Source: M3007 sp046316495
GTDB taxonomy: Bacteria; Bacteroidota; Bacteroidia; Chitinophagales; Saprospiraceae
Assembly: GCA_046316495.1 (NCBI GenBank)
Contig: JBKDAM010000076.1
Span: forward strand, 5,891 to 69,890
DNA length: 64,000 nucleotides
Reading direction: 5' to 3'
This document shows positions 37,576-46,627 of the stretch, piece by piece (position 1 is the first letter of the stretch; each line of letters starts with the position of its first letter). The notes beneath the pieces are model-generated. The model saw nothing but the letters and a program-made list of their open reading frames with translations. It was not told the DNA's origin and searched no databases. Both the position numbers and the translations under genes were made by a program.

Positions 37576-38835
37576 ATGTCCGCTCATTCTTTATTCCATT
37601 GTTGGCTCCTCAGCTATCTTATTGGGTTTTTAAGCTGCCAAAACGCTGCACCTCCTCCGGAATTCTTGGTCGGCACGGCAGTGGCGAACATTACACCACC
37701 ACTGGGTGCTTGCATTGCCGGGGATGCCAACGGCCGGACCTTTACGGGAGTGCACGATTCCTTATACCTCAAAACAGTGGTCATTTCGGATGGAAAAACC
37801 CGAATTGCCCTAATCACTGCTGATTGTATTGGGCTGCTTCATCCAACCTTGCTTGCCATCCGGAAAGGGGTAGCCGCTGCAATTCCTATGACCGACCTGG
37901 AACCTAGCCGCTTGGTTATTGCCTCCACCCATACCCATTCAGGTCCAGATGTAGTCGGCCTATGGGGACCCAATCCATGGACCTCCGGTGTGGATACCAG
38001 TTACCAAAATGCTTTGGTAAAAAAAGCCGTTGAAACGGTGGTGCAGGCCTTAGCCAACCAACAAAAAGCAACGGCCGTCTGTTCGGAAGGAACTTATGGC
38101 GATTCTTGGGTGGTCAATATTTCCGATACCACTTCGATAGATCGAAGCATTGCCCTGCTCCAATTCATCGATCGGAATGGAAATTCAATTGCCAGCCTAT
38201 TGAACTTTGCCTGTCATCCAACCTTTCTTGATAATGCATCTGACTGGGTATCTGCGGATTATGTGGCTGGTGTATATAAGCAAATGGATGAGCAACTTGG
38301 AGGTGTCAATTTGTTTCTTCAGGGAGCCATCGGAGGATGGGTTCAACCGGAATTCGAAGAAAAGACCTTTGCTGCAGCGGAAAAAAGAGGCAGAGAACTG
38401 GCTGACACCGGACTGAAATTATTGAAAAACAGTCGACCGCTGGATTCAGCCATTATTCGCTATAAAAGCAAGCTAATTCAGTTGCCCGTCTCTAATCCTG
38501 GATTTAAACAATTAGCGGCCCTGGGAGTGCTGGATCGGCCCATCACGGACAGTGTCAGGACTGAAATCGCTTGGTTTTCAATTGGGAACGTTCAATTTGC
38601 TACTCATCCTGGGGAAACCACTCCGGTGCATTCACTCGAAACGAAAGCGTTGATGAGACAAAAAGGCCCTAAAATGGTGATTGGATTGGGGATGGATGCC
38701 CTAGGATACCTGCTATCACCCAATTTTTTTAACCCTCAACAACCACTTCCACATACCGAATACCTGCTATCCAGGTCGATTGACCCAGCTGCAGGCCCTC
38801 TTTTGATGGAACAGCTGAGAGAAATAGCTCGATAA
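37576..38835 (+). CDS. Neutral/alkaline non-lysosomal ceramidase-like protein
   Basis: This 419-residue secreted or lipoprotein-like enzyme resembles the N-terminal catalytic domain of neutral ceramidase. Family segments are VGTAVANITPPLG, the metal-binding ASTHTHSGPDVVG, and NFACHPTF. The N-terminus has a hydrophobic signal (LLSYLIGFLSC, Cys at ~21 possible lipobox). Neutral ceramidases split ceramide to sphingosine and fatty acid, but many bacterial relatives have unknown substrates. It is encoded 66 nt after the GH20 gene, and the SIS gene follows 48 nt later, so a glycolipid or sugar-conjugate route is plausible. Confidence 0.85.
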   Translation: MSAHSLFHCWLLSYLIGFLSCQNAAPPPEFLVGTAVANITPPLGACIAGDANGRTFTGVHDSLYLKTVVISDGKTRIALITADCIGLLHPTLLAIRKGVAAAIPMTDLEPSRLVIASTHTHSGPDVVGLWGPNPWTSGVDTSYQNALVKKAVETVVQALANQQKATAVCSEGTYGDSWVVNISDTTSIDRSIALLQFIDRNGNSIASLLNFACHPTFLDNASDWVSADYVAGVYKQMDEQLGGVNLFLQGAIGGWVQPEFEEKTFAAAEKRGRELADTGLKLLKNSRPLDSAIIRYKSKLIQLPVSNPGFKQLAALGVLDRPITDSVRTEIAWFSIGNVQFATHPGETTPVHSLETKALMRQKGPKMVIGLGMDALGYLLSPNFFNPQQPLPHTEYLLSRSIDPAAGPLLMEQLREIAR

Positions 38836-38883
38836 ACTACCTATACAGTTCCCAAAAATCAACACCCAACGGTCCACACGCCT

Positions 38884-39621
38884 ATGAACAAAGCAAAAAC
38901 CTACATCGAGCAACTCCAGCAACTCATCCAAAGAGTACTGGAAACGCAGCTGCCCCAAATTGAGAAAGCAGGAGCACTTATTGCCAGCAGTCTCCTGCGG
39001 CAGGGATATTTGTACACGTTTGGAACCGGCCATTCCCACATGATGGCCGAAGAATTATTTTACCGGGCTGGTGGTTTAGCGCGGGTCTATCCCATCTTGG
39101 AGGATGCCTTGATGCTTCACAACGGTGCGGTGAAAAGTACCGATATGGAACGATTGGAAGGTTATGCAGAGCTTATTTTAAACCGGTATCCTTGCTGCGA
39201 GAACGACTGCCTTTTGATTGCTTCTAATTCTGGCCGGAACCAAGTTATCATTGAAATGGTATTTGCGGCCCATAAAAAAGGTATGAAAGTAATTGCCCTG
39301 ACCAATCGAACTCACTCCGAATCCCAAGCCTCCCGACATTCCTCCGGGAAAAAATTATACGAGCTCGCGGATGTCGTATTGGATAATCAGGGTTGCGTGG
39401 GAGACGCCTCCCTGTTTCTTCCGGAAATTAACCGCTCCATCGGAGCCACCTCAACCAGCCTAGGGGCCCTGCTTTTACAGGCTACCGTCATAGCTGCCGT
39501 CGAGCAGTTGTTAGAGCAAAATTATCAACCTGAATTATTTGCCTCCAGCAACTTAGATGGAGGAGATGCAATCAACCAACAACTATTGAGCATTTATCAA
39601 CCGCTGATTAAACCCTTGTAA
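38884..39621 (+). CDS. SIS domain sugar-phosphate binding protein (UPF0309-like)
   Basis: This 245-residue protein contains a SIS (sugar isomerase) domain typical of the UPF0309 group: TFGTGHSHMMAEELFYRAGGLA, then the phosphosugar loop IASNSGRNQVIIEM and KVIALTNRTHS. It probably binds or isomerises a phosphosugar; the exact substrate is not known. Context beside GH20 and a ceramidase-like enzyme suggests amino-sugar phosphate processing. A strong bidirectional terminator follows at 39648-39686. Confidence 0.85.
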   Translation: MNKAKTYIEQLQQLIQRVLETQLPQIEKAGALIASSLLRQGYLYTFGTGHSHMMAEELFYRAGGLARVYPILEDALMLHNGAVKSTDMERLEGYAELILNRYPCCENDCLLIASNSGRNQVIIEMVFAAHKKGMKVIALTNRTHSESQASRHSSGKKLYELADVVLDNQGCVGDASLFLPEINRSIGATSTSLGALLLQATVIAAVEQLLEQNYQPELFASSNLDGGDAINQQLLSIYQPLIKPL

Positions 39622-39647
39622 AGTAGGTAATGAACAGTTCCCAATTG

Positions 39648-39686
39648 AAAAAACCGCAGGCAGATCACTCTACCTGCGGTTTTTTT
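39648..39686. terminator. Bidirectional terminator between SIS gene and sigma factor gene
   Basis: AAAAAACCGCAGG (39648-39660) and CCTGCGGTTTTTT (39673-39685) form a 13-bp perfect stem with U-runs on both strands. Confidence 0.92.
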
Positions 39687-39713
39687 ACTTAAACCTTTAT
39701 TAGTGTTGCTTAT

Positions 39714-40580
39714 TTATCCCAAATACGCTTTTAGTCCTTCCGCTGCGCGGCTGCGCAGCCTGCTCAGGGCCCGATCGCGAACTTGCCGAACCCTTTCTCT
39801 GGAAAGTCCATAAAATTCTCCAATTTCATCGAGCGACATCACTGTTTGGCCGTTCAGCCCGAAGTAAGCGGAGAGCACATCCCGTTCACGAGTACCCAAG
39901 TGCGACAATCCTTCGGCCACCTCATCCCGGAGGGATTGAGACATAAGCTGATTATCTGGGCTTCCCACTTGTTCGGGTACCATTAGATCCAGCATGGTTG
40001 CCTCATTGTCCTCTGCATTTCCGACTGGTGCATCCAGCGAAACGTGGCGGATATTGCTGCGGATCATATTTTCCACCTCCCTGGGGGTTAGGTCAAGAGC
40101 CTCTGCCAATTCATCATCGGTAGGTTCCCGTTCGAAGGCCTGCATAAGCTCAATTACTTTGTCATTGACCTTGTTGTAGGAACTAGCTTTGCTGGTTGGA
40201 ATCCGAACGATACGGCTATTTTCTACGATTGCCTGTAAAATGCATTGGCGAATCCACCAGACTGCGTATGAAATAAATTTGAATCCCTTCGTTTCATCAA
40301 AGCGCCGAGCGGCCTTAATCAAACCGACATTGCCTTCATTGATCAAATCGGAGAGCGACAAACCCTGGTTTTGGTACTGCTTAGCAACGGACACCACAAA
40401 TCGAAGGTTAGACTGGGTGAGTCGCTCCAAGGCTTTTTCATCTCCCTGACGGATACGACGAGCCAGCTCTGCTTCCTCTTCAGGACCTATTAATGGGATT
40501 TTACTAATCTCCACCAAGTATTTATCCAGAGCGAGGCTTTCCCGAGCGGTAATTTTGTGAGCAATTTTTAACTGACGCAT
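39714..40580 (-). CDS. rpoD: Primary RNA polymerase sigma factor (sigma-70 family)
   Basis: This 288-residue housekeeping sigma factor has the compact size typical of Bacteroidota. The visible order is region 1.2 near residues 15-40 (LDKYLVEISKIPLIGPEEE), region 2 with FVVSVAKQYQNQGLSLSDLINEGNVGLIKAARRFDETKGFKFISYAVWWIRQ, region 3 (VNDKVIELMQAFEREPTDDELAEAL), and region 4 with the helix-turn-helix LDEIGEFYGLSRERVRQVRDRALSRLR. This protein reads the TAnnTTTG promoters seen throughout the window. The upstream box CACTTTTG lies about 30 nt before the ATG. The gene is convergent with the SIS gene. Confidence 0.95.
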   Translation of the reverse strand: MRQLKIAHKITARESLALDKYLVEISKIPLIGPEEEAELARRIRQGDEKALERLTQSNLRFVVSVAKQYQNQGLSLSDLINEGNVGLIKAARRFDETKGFKFISYAVWWIRQCILQAIVENSRIVRIPTSKASSYNKVNDKVIELMQAFEREPTDDELAEALDLTPREVENMIRSNIRHVSLDAPVGNAEDNEATMLDLMVPEQVGSPDNQLMSQSLRDEVAEGLSHLGTRERDVLSAYFGLNGQTVMSLDEIGEFYGLSRERVRQVRDRALSRLRSRAAEGLKAYLG

Positions 40581-40879
40581 CTCTGTTCTGTTTTGGGTTT
40601 TATTTACTGGTCAAAAGTGTTGCATTTTTTGATTAATCAGGCAGATTTAAACCTTCTGGTAGAGCTAACAAGCCCTCGTGATACGGTAAGGAATTTATTA
40701 AAGCCAACCGAATCCGGTCAGGCAACAAATATAGAAGACTTATCCGGTATCCTGATTAAAACAACTCATTCTATAATGCATTTTATTGAAAAAAAGTTTC
40801 CTACACTACAAACCATTAACAAATTAGTAAAAATATCCGGTAATTTTGGTCTTTAATACCCTTAACTACGACTTTATTT
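40581..40879. other. 299-bp intergenic region between divergent rpoD and pbpC
   Basis: No gene is convincing: an 87-codon plus-strand frame at 40593 lacks protein-like composition. The region holds the promoters of both flanking genes, including TAATTTTG at 40841-40848. Confidence 0.55.
40841..40848 (+). promoter_or_regulatory. -7 promoter box of PBP1C gene
   Basis: TAATTTTG matches TAnnTTTG exactly, 32 nt before the ATG of the PBP1C gene. The predicted leader is about 25 nt. Confidence 0.55.
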
Positions 40880-43318
40880 ATGCCCTTGCGCTCCTTGCGG
40901 TGGCTTGCTGATCGCTCTCAACATTATTTGAAATGGGTTTTGAATGCACGAATTCGAACCTTTCTTCTCGCCGGGGCCTTGCTGAGTTGGCTTTTTTGTC
41001 TCCCTGACCCTTTGTTTGATCAGCCTATTAGCACGGTACTATTGGACCGTGAGGGGAGCTTATTAACCGCAAAAATAGCCTCCGATGAGCAGTGGCGATT
41101 CCCAATGGCGGACTCACTTCCCTCCAAATACGTGGAAGCTGTGCTCCTTTTTGAGGATAAACACTTTTATTACCACCCTGGAGTCAACCCAGTCAGCCTT
41201 TTTCGGGCGGCTTACACCAACCTACGGGCAGGAAGGATTGTCAACGGGGGCAGCACCCTTAGCATGCAGGTCATTCGATTGGCACGCAATCATCCACCCC
41301 GCAATTTTTGGCAAAAAATAATTGAAGTTTGGATGGCTACCCGATTGGAATTGACCTACCGAAAAAAGACCATTTTGAGGTACTATGCCTCCTTTGCACC
41401 CTTTGGCGGAAACGTGGTAGGCATAGAAGCAGCGTCTTGGCGTTTTTTTGGGAAAAAGCCGGCTTCCCTCTCTTGGGCGGAGGCCGCTTTACTAGCGGTG
41501 CTGCCCAACAGCCCCGGATTACTACATCCCGGTAAAGGCAGAGAACAACTGTTGCAAAAGCGAAATCGATTGCTCGGCAAACTGTTGAAAAAAGGGGTCT
41601 TGACCGATCTTGAATTTGAATTGGCCACAGAGGAACCGCTACCAGAAAAGCCCTTAGCCCTCCCACAGTGGGCACCGCACCTGTCTGACTTTCTTCAAAA
41701 GAGTCACCTGTCCGCGTCATCGGATGCAGCGGTTCACCACACGACCCTATCCAGCGAGCTCCAACTTCCTCTGATCGAACTGCTCCGCCGACGGCATGCG
41801 CTTTACCGAGGCAATGAAGTACACAATATCGCAGCAATTATAATGGAGGTAGCCACCGGAGAGGTCCTAGCCTATGTTGGCAACGCACCGGATGCAGGTC
41901 CTGAGCATGGAGCCTCGGTAGATATGGTTCGTGCACCCAGAAGTACGGGAAGTATTCTCAAGCCTTATTTGTATGCCTGGAGTTTACAGAGCGGAGATAT
42001 CCTGCCCAATTCCTTGCTGGAAGATATCCCTACCCAATTTGGACAATACAAACCGGAAAACTACCGAGAGACCTATGATGGCGTGGTGAGCGCCCGAATG
42101 GCGCTGATTCGCTCTTTAAACATTCCGTTTGTCAACCTACTCCGCCAGCACGGGCTGGATAAATTTCATTACGAGCTCAAGCAGTTGGGCTTAACGACCT
42201 TTAAACGACCTGCTAGCCATTATGGATTATCCTTGATTTTAGGGGGCGGGGAGGCTAGCCTGCTGGAAGTCACCAACAGTTATGCCTGCATGGCCCGAAG
42301 GCTGGCCGCTTTTTACGATCGCAACGGCTTGGTGAGCCAACAAGATTTCAGGCCACCCCGTTTCTTACTTTCCAGGAAGCCGCCTAAAAAAACAGAAGTT
42401 GAGCAGTGGATACCAAGCGATCACCTACTTTCTCCAGGTGCAATATGGCATAGTTTTTTGGCGATGGAAGAGGTGGAACGGCCCAACAGCGCCGGAGAAT
42501 GGGAACTTTTTCGCTCCAACCAGCGCATTGCTTGGAAAACAGGCACCAGTTTTGGGTTTCGGGATGCCTGGGCAGTGGGCGTCAACGCCCGCTATGCCGT
42601 TGGGATCTGGGTAGGGAATGCCGACGGTGAAGGACGACCAGGCCTGATCGGCATTGAAATGGCCGCTCCGGTTCTTTTTGAAGTATTTAGGCTTCTACCT
42701 GGCGGAGATGATTGGTTTGCCCCCCCTTACGACAACATGATTCCCTTGGCTGTTTGCAAACAAAGCGGTTACCGGGCAGGACCTGACTGCGAAGCAGATA
42801 CCCTTTGGAGTCCTATCAACGGACGGCACACAACAGTCTGTTCATTCCACCAGCTGTTGCACCTAGATCCGAGTAGGCAATTTCAAGTCAACAGTAGCTG
42901 CTGTCCTCCCGAACAAATGATTCACCAGCCGTGGTTGGTCCTGGATGCTGGACAAGAATATTATTACCGAGGCAAAAACCCTAACTATGTACCTCCTCCA
43001 CCTTACCTGCCCGGTTGTGCCGTAACGGATCAAACAGATCAGCGATCACCGCTCCGACTCCTATACCCAAGAAAAAATGCACAACTGTTTATACCGGTGG
43101 AAGTAGATGGCCAGTTAAGCAGTGTGATCTTCAAGGCGGCCCACCGGGAGCCTGAAACGACCCTGCATTGGCACTTGGACGACCAGTACGTGGGGTCTAC
43201 TCAAACCTTTCATCAAATCGCACTTCAACCCGGGGTTGGGAAACACCGAATTGCGGTGGTGGACCAGTCAGGAAACCGGATTGATCGGACGTTTGAAGTG
43301 ATTGGAAAAGGCCATTGA
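40880..43318 (+). CDS. pbpC: Penicillin-binding protein 1C (bifunctional peptidoglycan synthase)
   Basis: This 812-residue inner-membrane protein has one N-terminal transmembrane helix (FLLAGALLSWLFCLPD). It is followed by a GT51 transglycosylase (about 60-230; catalytic LLFEDKHFYYHPG and NGGSTLSMQV). The transpeptidase domain (about 300-560) has SxxK in RSTGSILKPYLY, SLN in RSLNIPFVN and KTG in AWKTGTSFGF. The C-terminal ~95 residues are a BiPBP_C domain (RLLYPRKNAQLFIP). PBP1C proteins are often next to an alpha-2-macroglobulin gene, but none is present here. The next feature downstream is sRNA copy A. Confidence 0.93.
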   Translation: MPLRSLRWLADRSQHYLKWVLNARIRTFLLAGALLSWLFCLPDPLFDQPISTVLLDREGSLLTAKIASDEQWRFPMADSLPSKYVEAVLLFEDKHFYYHPGVNPVSLFRAAYTNLRAGRIVNGGSTLSMQVIRLARNHPPRNFWQKIIEVWMATRLELTYRKKTILRYYASFAPFGGNVVGIEAASWRFFGKKPASLSWAEAALLAVLPNSPGLLHPGKGREQLLQKRNRLLGKLLKKGVLTDLEFELATEEPLPEKPLALPQWAPHLSDFLQKSHLSASSDAAVHHTTLSSELQLPLIELLRRRHALYRGNEVHNIAAIIMEVATGEVLAYVGNAPDAGPEHGASVDMVRAPRSTGSILKPYLYAWSLQSGDILPNSLLEDIPTQFGQYKPENYRETYDGVVSARMALIRSLNIPFVNLLRQHGLDKFHYELKQLGLTTFKRPASHYGLSLILGGGEASLLEVTNSYACMARRLAAFYDRNGLVSQQDFRPPRFLLSRKPPKKTEVEQWIPSDHLLSPGAIWHSFLAMEEVERPNSAGEWELFRSNQRIAWKTGTSFGFRDAWAVGVNARYAVGIWVGNADGEGRPGLIGIEMAAPVLFEVFRLLPGGDDWFAPPYDNMIPLAVCKQSGYRAGPDCEADTLWSPINGRHTTVCSFHQLLHLDPSRQFQVNSSCCPPEQMIHQPWLVLDAGQEYYYRGKNPNYVPPPPYLPGCAVTDQTDQRSPLRLLYPRKNAQLFIPVEVDGQLSSVIFKAAHREPETTLHWHLDDQYVGSTQTFHQIALQPGVGKHRIAVVDQSGNRIDRTFEVIGKGH

Positions 43319-43574
43319 GATATTAATAAAAAGTAAAAAATGTCCGAGATCGAGGGAAGAAAAGCGCCCAGCCACTTATATATACCCTTTTTTTTCTATT
43401 TATTTAGGGTAAAAAGAGTCAAATATGCAAACCAATTTTAACAATTTAGCCTTTTTTTATTTTCACAATTAATTGATTATTATTATTTTAAATAAAAAAC
43501 AAAGCATTTTTAATGTTAATTTTCCTTTCTCTTTTCACCCCAAAGTTGTCTGCCCTGCCGCTTAGCCCCTGTTT
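43319..43574. other. 256-bp AT-rich region upstream of sRNA copy A
   Basis: No gene is seen. The sequence is strongly A/T-rich, with runs of A or T. A TTG (43546-43548) lies 26 nt before the -7 box of sRNA A. A similar TTGTCTG occurs at the same distance before copy B. Confidence 0.5.
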
Positions 43575-43588
43575 CATCTTTGCAGCAC

Positions 43589-43748
43589 AAAGCCGTTTAT
43601 CGACTTTTAGATGTAGATTTGGAAAGGGCGCGCCGGGTAAATGAATCCGGCGCGTCTCCAAGACTCAAGGCACCTTCCGTACTTTAAAGATTGTAGAGAT
43701 AATAGGGCCCTTATGCTTGACAAACGAGTCAGGCGGAGGGCCTTTTTT
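43589..43748 (+). ncRNA. Paralogous structured small RNA, copy A
   Basis: This is a predicted ~160-nt non-coding RNA. The -7 box CATCTTTG (43575-43582) is a near-consensus Bacteroidota promoter; the start near 43589 is predicted from it. The invariant 15-nt element CGACTTTTAGATGTA is at 43601-43615. Hairpin 1: GGCGCGCCGG (43627-43636) pairs with CCGGCGCGTC (43647-43656) around loop GTAAATGAAT, with an outer TTGGA/TCCAA pairing at 43619-43623/43657-43661. After a ~48-nt variable middle comes the terminator: outer GGCCCT/AGGGCC (43706-43711/43737-43742), inner CTTGAC/GTCAGG with loop AAACGA (43722-43727), then a six-U run. Function is unknown; sRNA regulation is inferred. Confidence 0.82.
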
Positions 43749-43765
43749 AATGGTTAATAGTTAAT
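43747..43765 (+). repeat. Dispersed TTAATGGTTAAT repeat
   Basis: TTAATGGTTAAT followed by AGTTAATGG matches nearly base for base the inverse of 14661-14686. It abuts the U-tract of sRNA copy A. Confidence 0.5.
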
Positions 43766-44056
43766 GGGGGTTGTTAGTGGGGGTTTGTTCTTGACCTTTT
43801 TGAGCGGGCATTCTGTTACTTTTTACTTTGCTTTCTCTTATGAATTGGATCCTGTTTCTGTTTAGTATTTCGCCTCGGTTGATTGAAAGTGGCAAAAGAG
43901 ATCAAACCGGATCAATTAGAGGTTAAAGGTATGCGTATTTATAAATTTTATTAAATTGTTTTACAATGCTTTAGATAAAAAATTAGAATCTTTTTATCTA
44001 AAATAAGACCTAAATAACTCTGCATTTTTGTCTGAAAATACCGGATCACCGTGTTT
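43749..44056. other. 308-bp spacer between sRNA copies A and B
   Basis: No gene is visible. It begins with the dispersed TTAATGGTTAAT repeat (43747-43758). The rest is AT-rich, with TTGTCTG (44028-44034) before the copy B promoter. Confidence 0.5.
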
Positions 44057-44070
44057 CATCTTTGCAGCAT

Positions 44071-44238
44071 AAAGCCGTTTATCGACTTTTAGATGTAGAT
44101 TTGGAAAGGGCGCGCCGGGTAAACGAACACGGCGCGTCCCCAAACTGAAACAGGCGGAATTTCCTACTCAAACAAAGAAGTACACATACAAGGCGGTCCT
44201 CGCTTGACAATCGTGTCGGGCGGGGATTGCTCCTTTTT
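44071..44238 (+). ncRNA. Paralogous structured small RNA, copy B
   Basis: This predicted ~168-nt RNA begins about 480 bp after copy A. It shares its first ~70 nt with A nearly exactly: -7 box CATCTTTG (44057-44064) and CGACTTTTAGATGTA at 44083-44097. Hairpin 1: GGGCGCGCCG (44108-44117) with CGGCGCGTCC (44130-44139), loop GGTAAACGAACA. Terminator: CCTCGCTTGAC (44198-44208) with GTCGGGCGGGG (44215-44225), loop AATCGT, extended outward by CGGT/ATTG, then five U. The middle section is unlike A. It ends 52 nt before the GH3 start, which has its own near-consensus box CACCTTTG (44269-44276). Confidence 0.82.
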
Positions 44239-44289
44239 AAGGCCCATTTTTCCTGAAAATTTTCCATTCACCTTTGCTTCCCGTACAAC

Positions 44290-46614
44290 ATGATGATTTT
44301 CAGAACCACAACTTTCAGTCTTTTTTCTTTTTTGCTCTTTGCTTCCCTACCACTCCAAGGTCAAATGGGATCCATCAAGGTGGTAAAAGCGAATGATCAG
44401 ATCACACTGGGCTATTCCAGTCAATCGGGCGTGCAATTGATCTATGTCGATGGCCTACCGTTCAAGGATTTAAATAAAAATGGAGCGCTCGATCTTTACG
44501 AGGATTGGAGAGCCAACGTGGACGACCGTGCTAAGGACCTCGCTGCCCGACTTTCCATCGCCGAAATAGCTGGCTTAATGCTGTATTCCAAGCACCAATC
44601 TATTCCCGCTGCCGAACAGGGCTATTTTTCTGGCACCTACCAAGGAAAACCGTTCAGCCAAAGCGGGGCGGCTCCGTCGGACCTGACTGATCAGCAGCTG
44701 GAGTTCCTAAACAAAGACCATCTTCGGCATATTCTGATGACCTCGGTCAAGAGCCCTTCCATAGCGGCAACCTGGAATAATAACGTTCAAGAAATCGCAG
44801 AAAGCATCGGATTTGGTATCCCGGCTAATAATAGCTCCGACCCGCGCCATGGTGCCAACAAGGACGCAGAATACAACGCTGGTTCAGGAGGAACCATCTC
44901 CCAATGGCCAGAACAACTCGGACTGGCCGCTACGTTCGACCCCTCTATTACCCGCCAATTTGCCGCTATCGCAGCCAAGGAATACCGAGCTTTGGGCATC
45001 ACCACCGCCCTTTCCCCCCAAATTGACCTTGCCACTGAACCCCGCTGGAACCGTTTCATCGGTACCTTCGGAGAAGACCCTTCGCTGGCGATCGACCTGG
45101 CAAAAGCCTACGTGGATGGATTTCAAACTCCCGAAAAAGCCCTTCCCGCCTACAATGGTTGGGGCAATGGAAGTGTTAACGCCATGGTCAAACACTGGCC
45201 AGGCGGAGGCCCCGAAGAGGGAGGCCGAGATGGCCACTTCGCCTATGGAAAATTTGCAGTGTACCCTGGACGCAACTTCAATACCCACCTGAGACCTTTC
45301 ACCGAAGGTGCCTTCCAGCTGGATGGCTCAACGAAATCAGCCTCCGCTGTCATGCCTTATTACACGATCTCTTACAACCAAGATAAAAAATACGGCGAAA
45401 ATGTCGGAAACGGCTTTAGCAAATACATCATCCAAGACCTACTCCGCAATACATACCATTACGAAGGAGTAGTGTGCACGGACTGGCTGATCACCGGTGA
45501 CGAGGGCCCAAAACCAGATGTATTCATGGGCAAACCATGGGGGGTCGAACAATTAACCCTGGCCGAACGCCACCTTAAAGCCATCGAAGCGGGGATGGAC
45601 CAATTCGGCGGTAATAATGCAGCGGGCCCCATCCTGGAAGCCTATGAAATGGGTGTCCAAAAATACGGCGCCTCCGCCATGCGGGCACGCTTTGAACGCT
45701 CCGCTCAACGCCTGCTCCTCAACCTGTTCCGAACTGGCTTGTTCGAAAACCCCTATCTCGACCCTGCCCTGTCCAATCAGACCGTCGGCCAAGCAGATTG
45801 GGTGAAAGCTGGTTACGAAGCGCAACTAAAATCAATCGTCCTTCTCAAAAATGAGGCCCAAACTTTACCCCTCGCTAAAGGTAAAAAGGTGTATATCCCT
45901 CAACGCACTACCCCAGCCGGATTCAATTTCTTCGGAATGCCCACGCCCGAAAAAACAGAATACCCTGTCAACCTGGACATCGTCCGAAAATACTTCGAGG
46001 TAACGGAAGACCCCGCCGCCGCCGATTTTGCATTGGTCTTCATCAAAAGCCCAATCAGCAATGGGTACAGCCGAGCCGACCGGGAAGCCGGAGGAAATGG
46101 TTACCTGCCCATCAGCCTCCAACTAAAAGACTACATTGCCAAGGACGCCCGGGCCAAGAGTATCGCGGCCGGAGATCCCGTCATTGACCCAACCATCAAT
46201 AATCGGAGTTACAGAGGTAAAAAGGCGGTTTCTAACTCGTATCCAGACCTATCCACCATCCTGAACACCAAAAAAGCAATGAAAAACAAACCCGTAGTAG
46301 TAGCCGTCAGCATCAGCAACCCTATGGTCTTTGGCGAATTCGAACCGGAAGTCCAAGCCATTTTGGGAGAATTTGGGGTCTCCACCGCTGCGTTATTGGA
46401 TATTATTTCTGGGACCGTCAGCCCTTCCGGACTGCTCCCCCTTCAAATGCCCAAAGATATGGCTACTGTCGAACGACAAAAAGAAGATGTCCCACATGAT
46501 ATGATCCCGTATAAAGACCGGCAAGGAAATACCTACGATTTCGGCTTCGGACTCAATTGGAAAGGGCCCATAAAGGATAAAAGAACGAAAAAATACGCTG
46601 TAAAAAAGAAATAA
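44290..46614 (+). CDS. Glycoside hydrolase family 3 beta-glucosidase-like protein
   Basis: This 774-residue secreted enzyme has signal peptide MMIFRTTTFSLFSFLLFASLPLQGQ. The N-terminal GH3 barrel spans about 60-430, with the probable nucleophile D398 in EGVVCTDWLITGDEG. The C-terminal GH3 sandwich spans about 500-760 (KSIVLLKNEAQTLPL; PVVVAVSISNPMVFGE). A GH3 fibronectin-like tail is short. It cleaves beta-linked glucosides or related sugars; exact specificity cannot be assigned. Promoter CACCTTTG at 44269-44276 lies just downstream of the sRNA B terminator. It is followed by an unusual two-tier hairpin. Confidence 0.9.
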   Translation: MMIFRTTTFSLFSFLLFASLPLQGQMGSIKVVKANDQITLGYSSQSGVQLIYVDGLPFKDLNKNGALDLYEDWRANVDDRAKDLAARLSIAEIAGLMLYSKHQSIPAAEQGYFSGTYQGKPFSQSGAAPSDLTDQQLEFLNKDHLRHILMTSVKSPSIAATWNNNVQEIAESIGFGIPANNSSDPRHGANKDAEYNAGSGGTISQWPEQLGLAATFDPSITRQFAAIAAKEYRALGITTALSPQIDLATEPRWNRFIGTFGEDPSLAIDLAKAYVDGFQTPEKALPAYNGWGNGSVNAMVKHWPGGGPEEGGRDGHFAYGKFAVYPGRNFNTHLRPFTEGAFQLDGSTKSASAVMPYYTISYNQDKKYGENVGNGFSKYIIQDLLRNTYHYEGVVCTDWLITGDEGPKPDVFMGKPWGVEQLTLAERHLKAIEAGMDQFGGNNAAGPILEAYEMGVQKYGASAMRARFERSAQRLLLNLFRTGLFENPYLDPALSNQTVGQADWVKAGYEAQLKSIVLLKNEAQTLPLAKGKKVYIPQRTTPAGFNFFGMPTPEKTEYPVNLDIVRKYFEVTEDPAAADFALVFIKSPISNGYSRADREAGGNGYLPISLQLKDYIAKDARAKSIAAGDPVIDPTINNRSYRGKKAVSNSYPDLSTILNTKKAMKNKPVVVAVSISNPMVFGEFEPEVQAILGEFGVSTAALLDIISGTVSPSGLLPLQMPKDMATVERQKEDVPHDMIPYKDRQGNTYDFGFGLNWKGPIKDKRTKKYAVKKK

Positions 46615-46627
46615 TACCACTCGAACA

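Noticed and set aside
40593..40856. 87-codon open frame between rpoD and pbpC
   Set aside because: It sits in a promoter region with two divergent genes, has no domain or signal, and its composition is that of non-coding AT-rich DNA.
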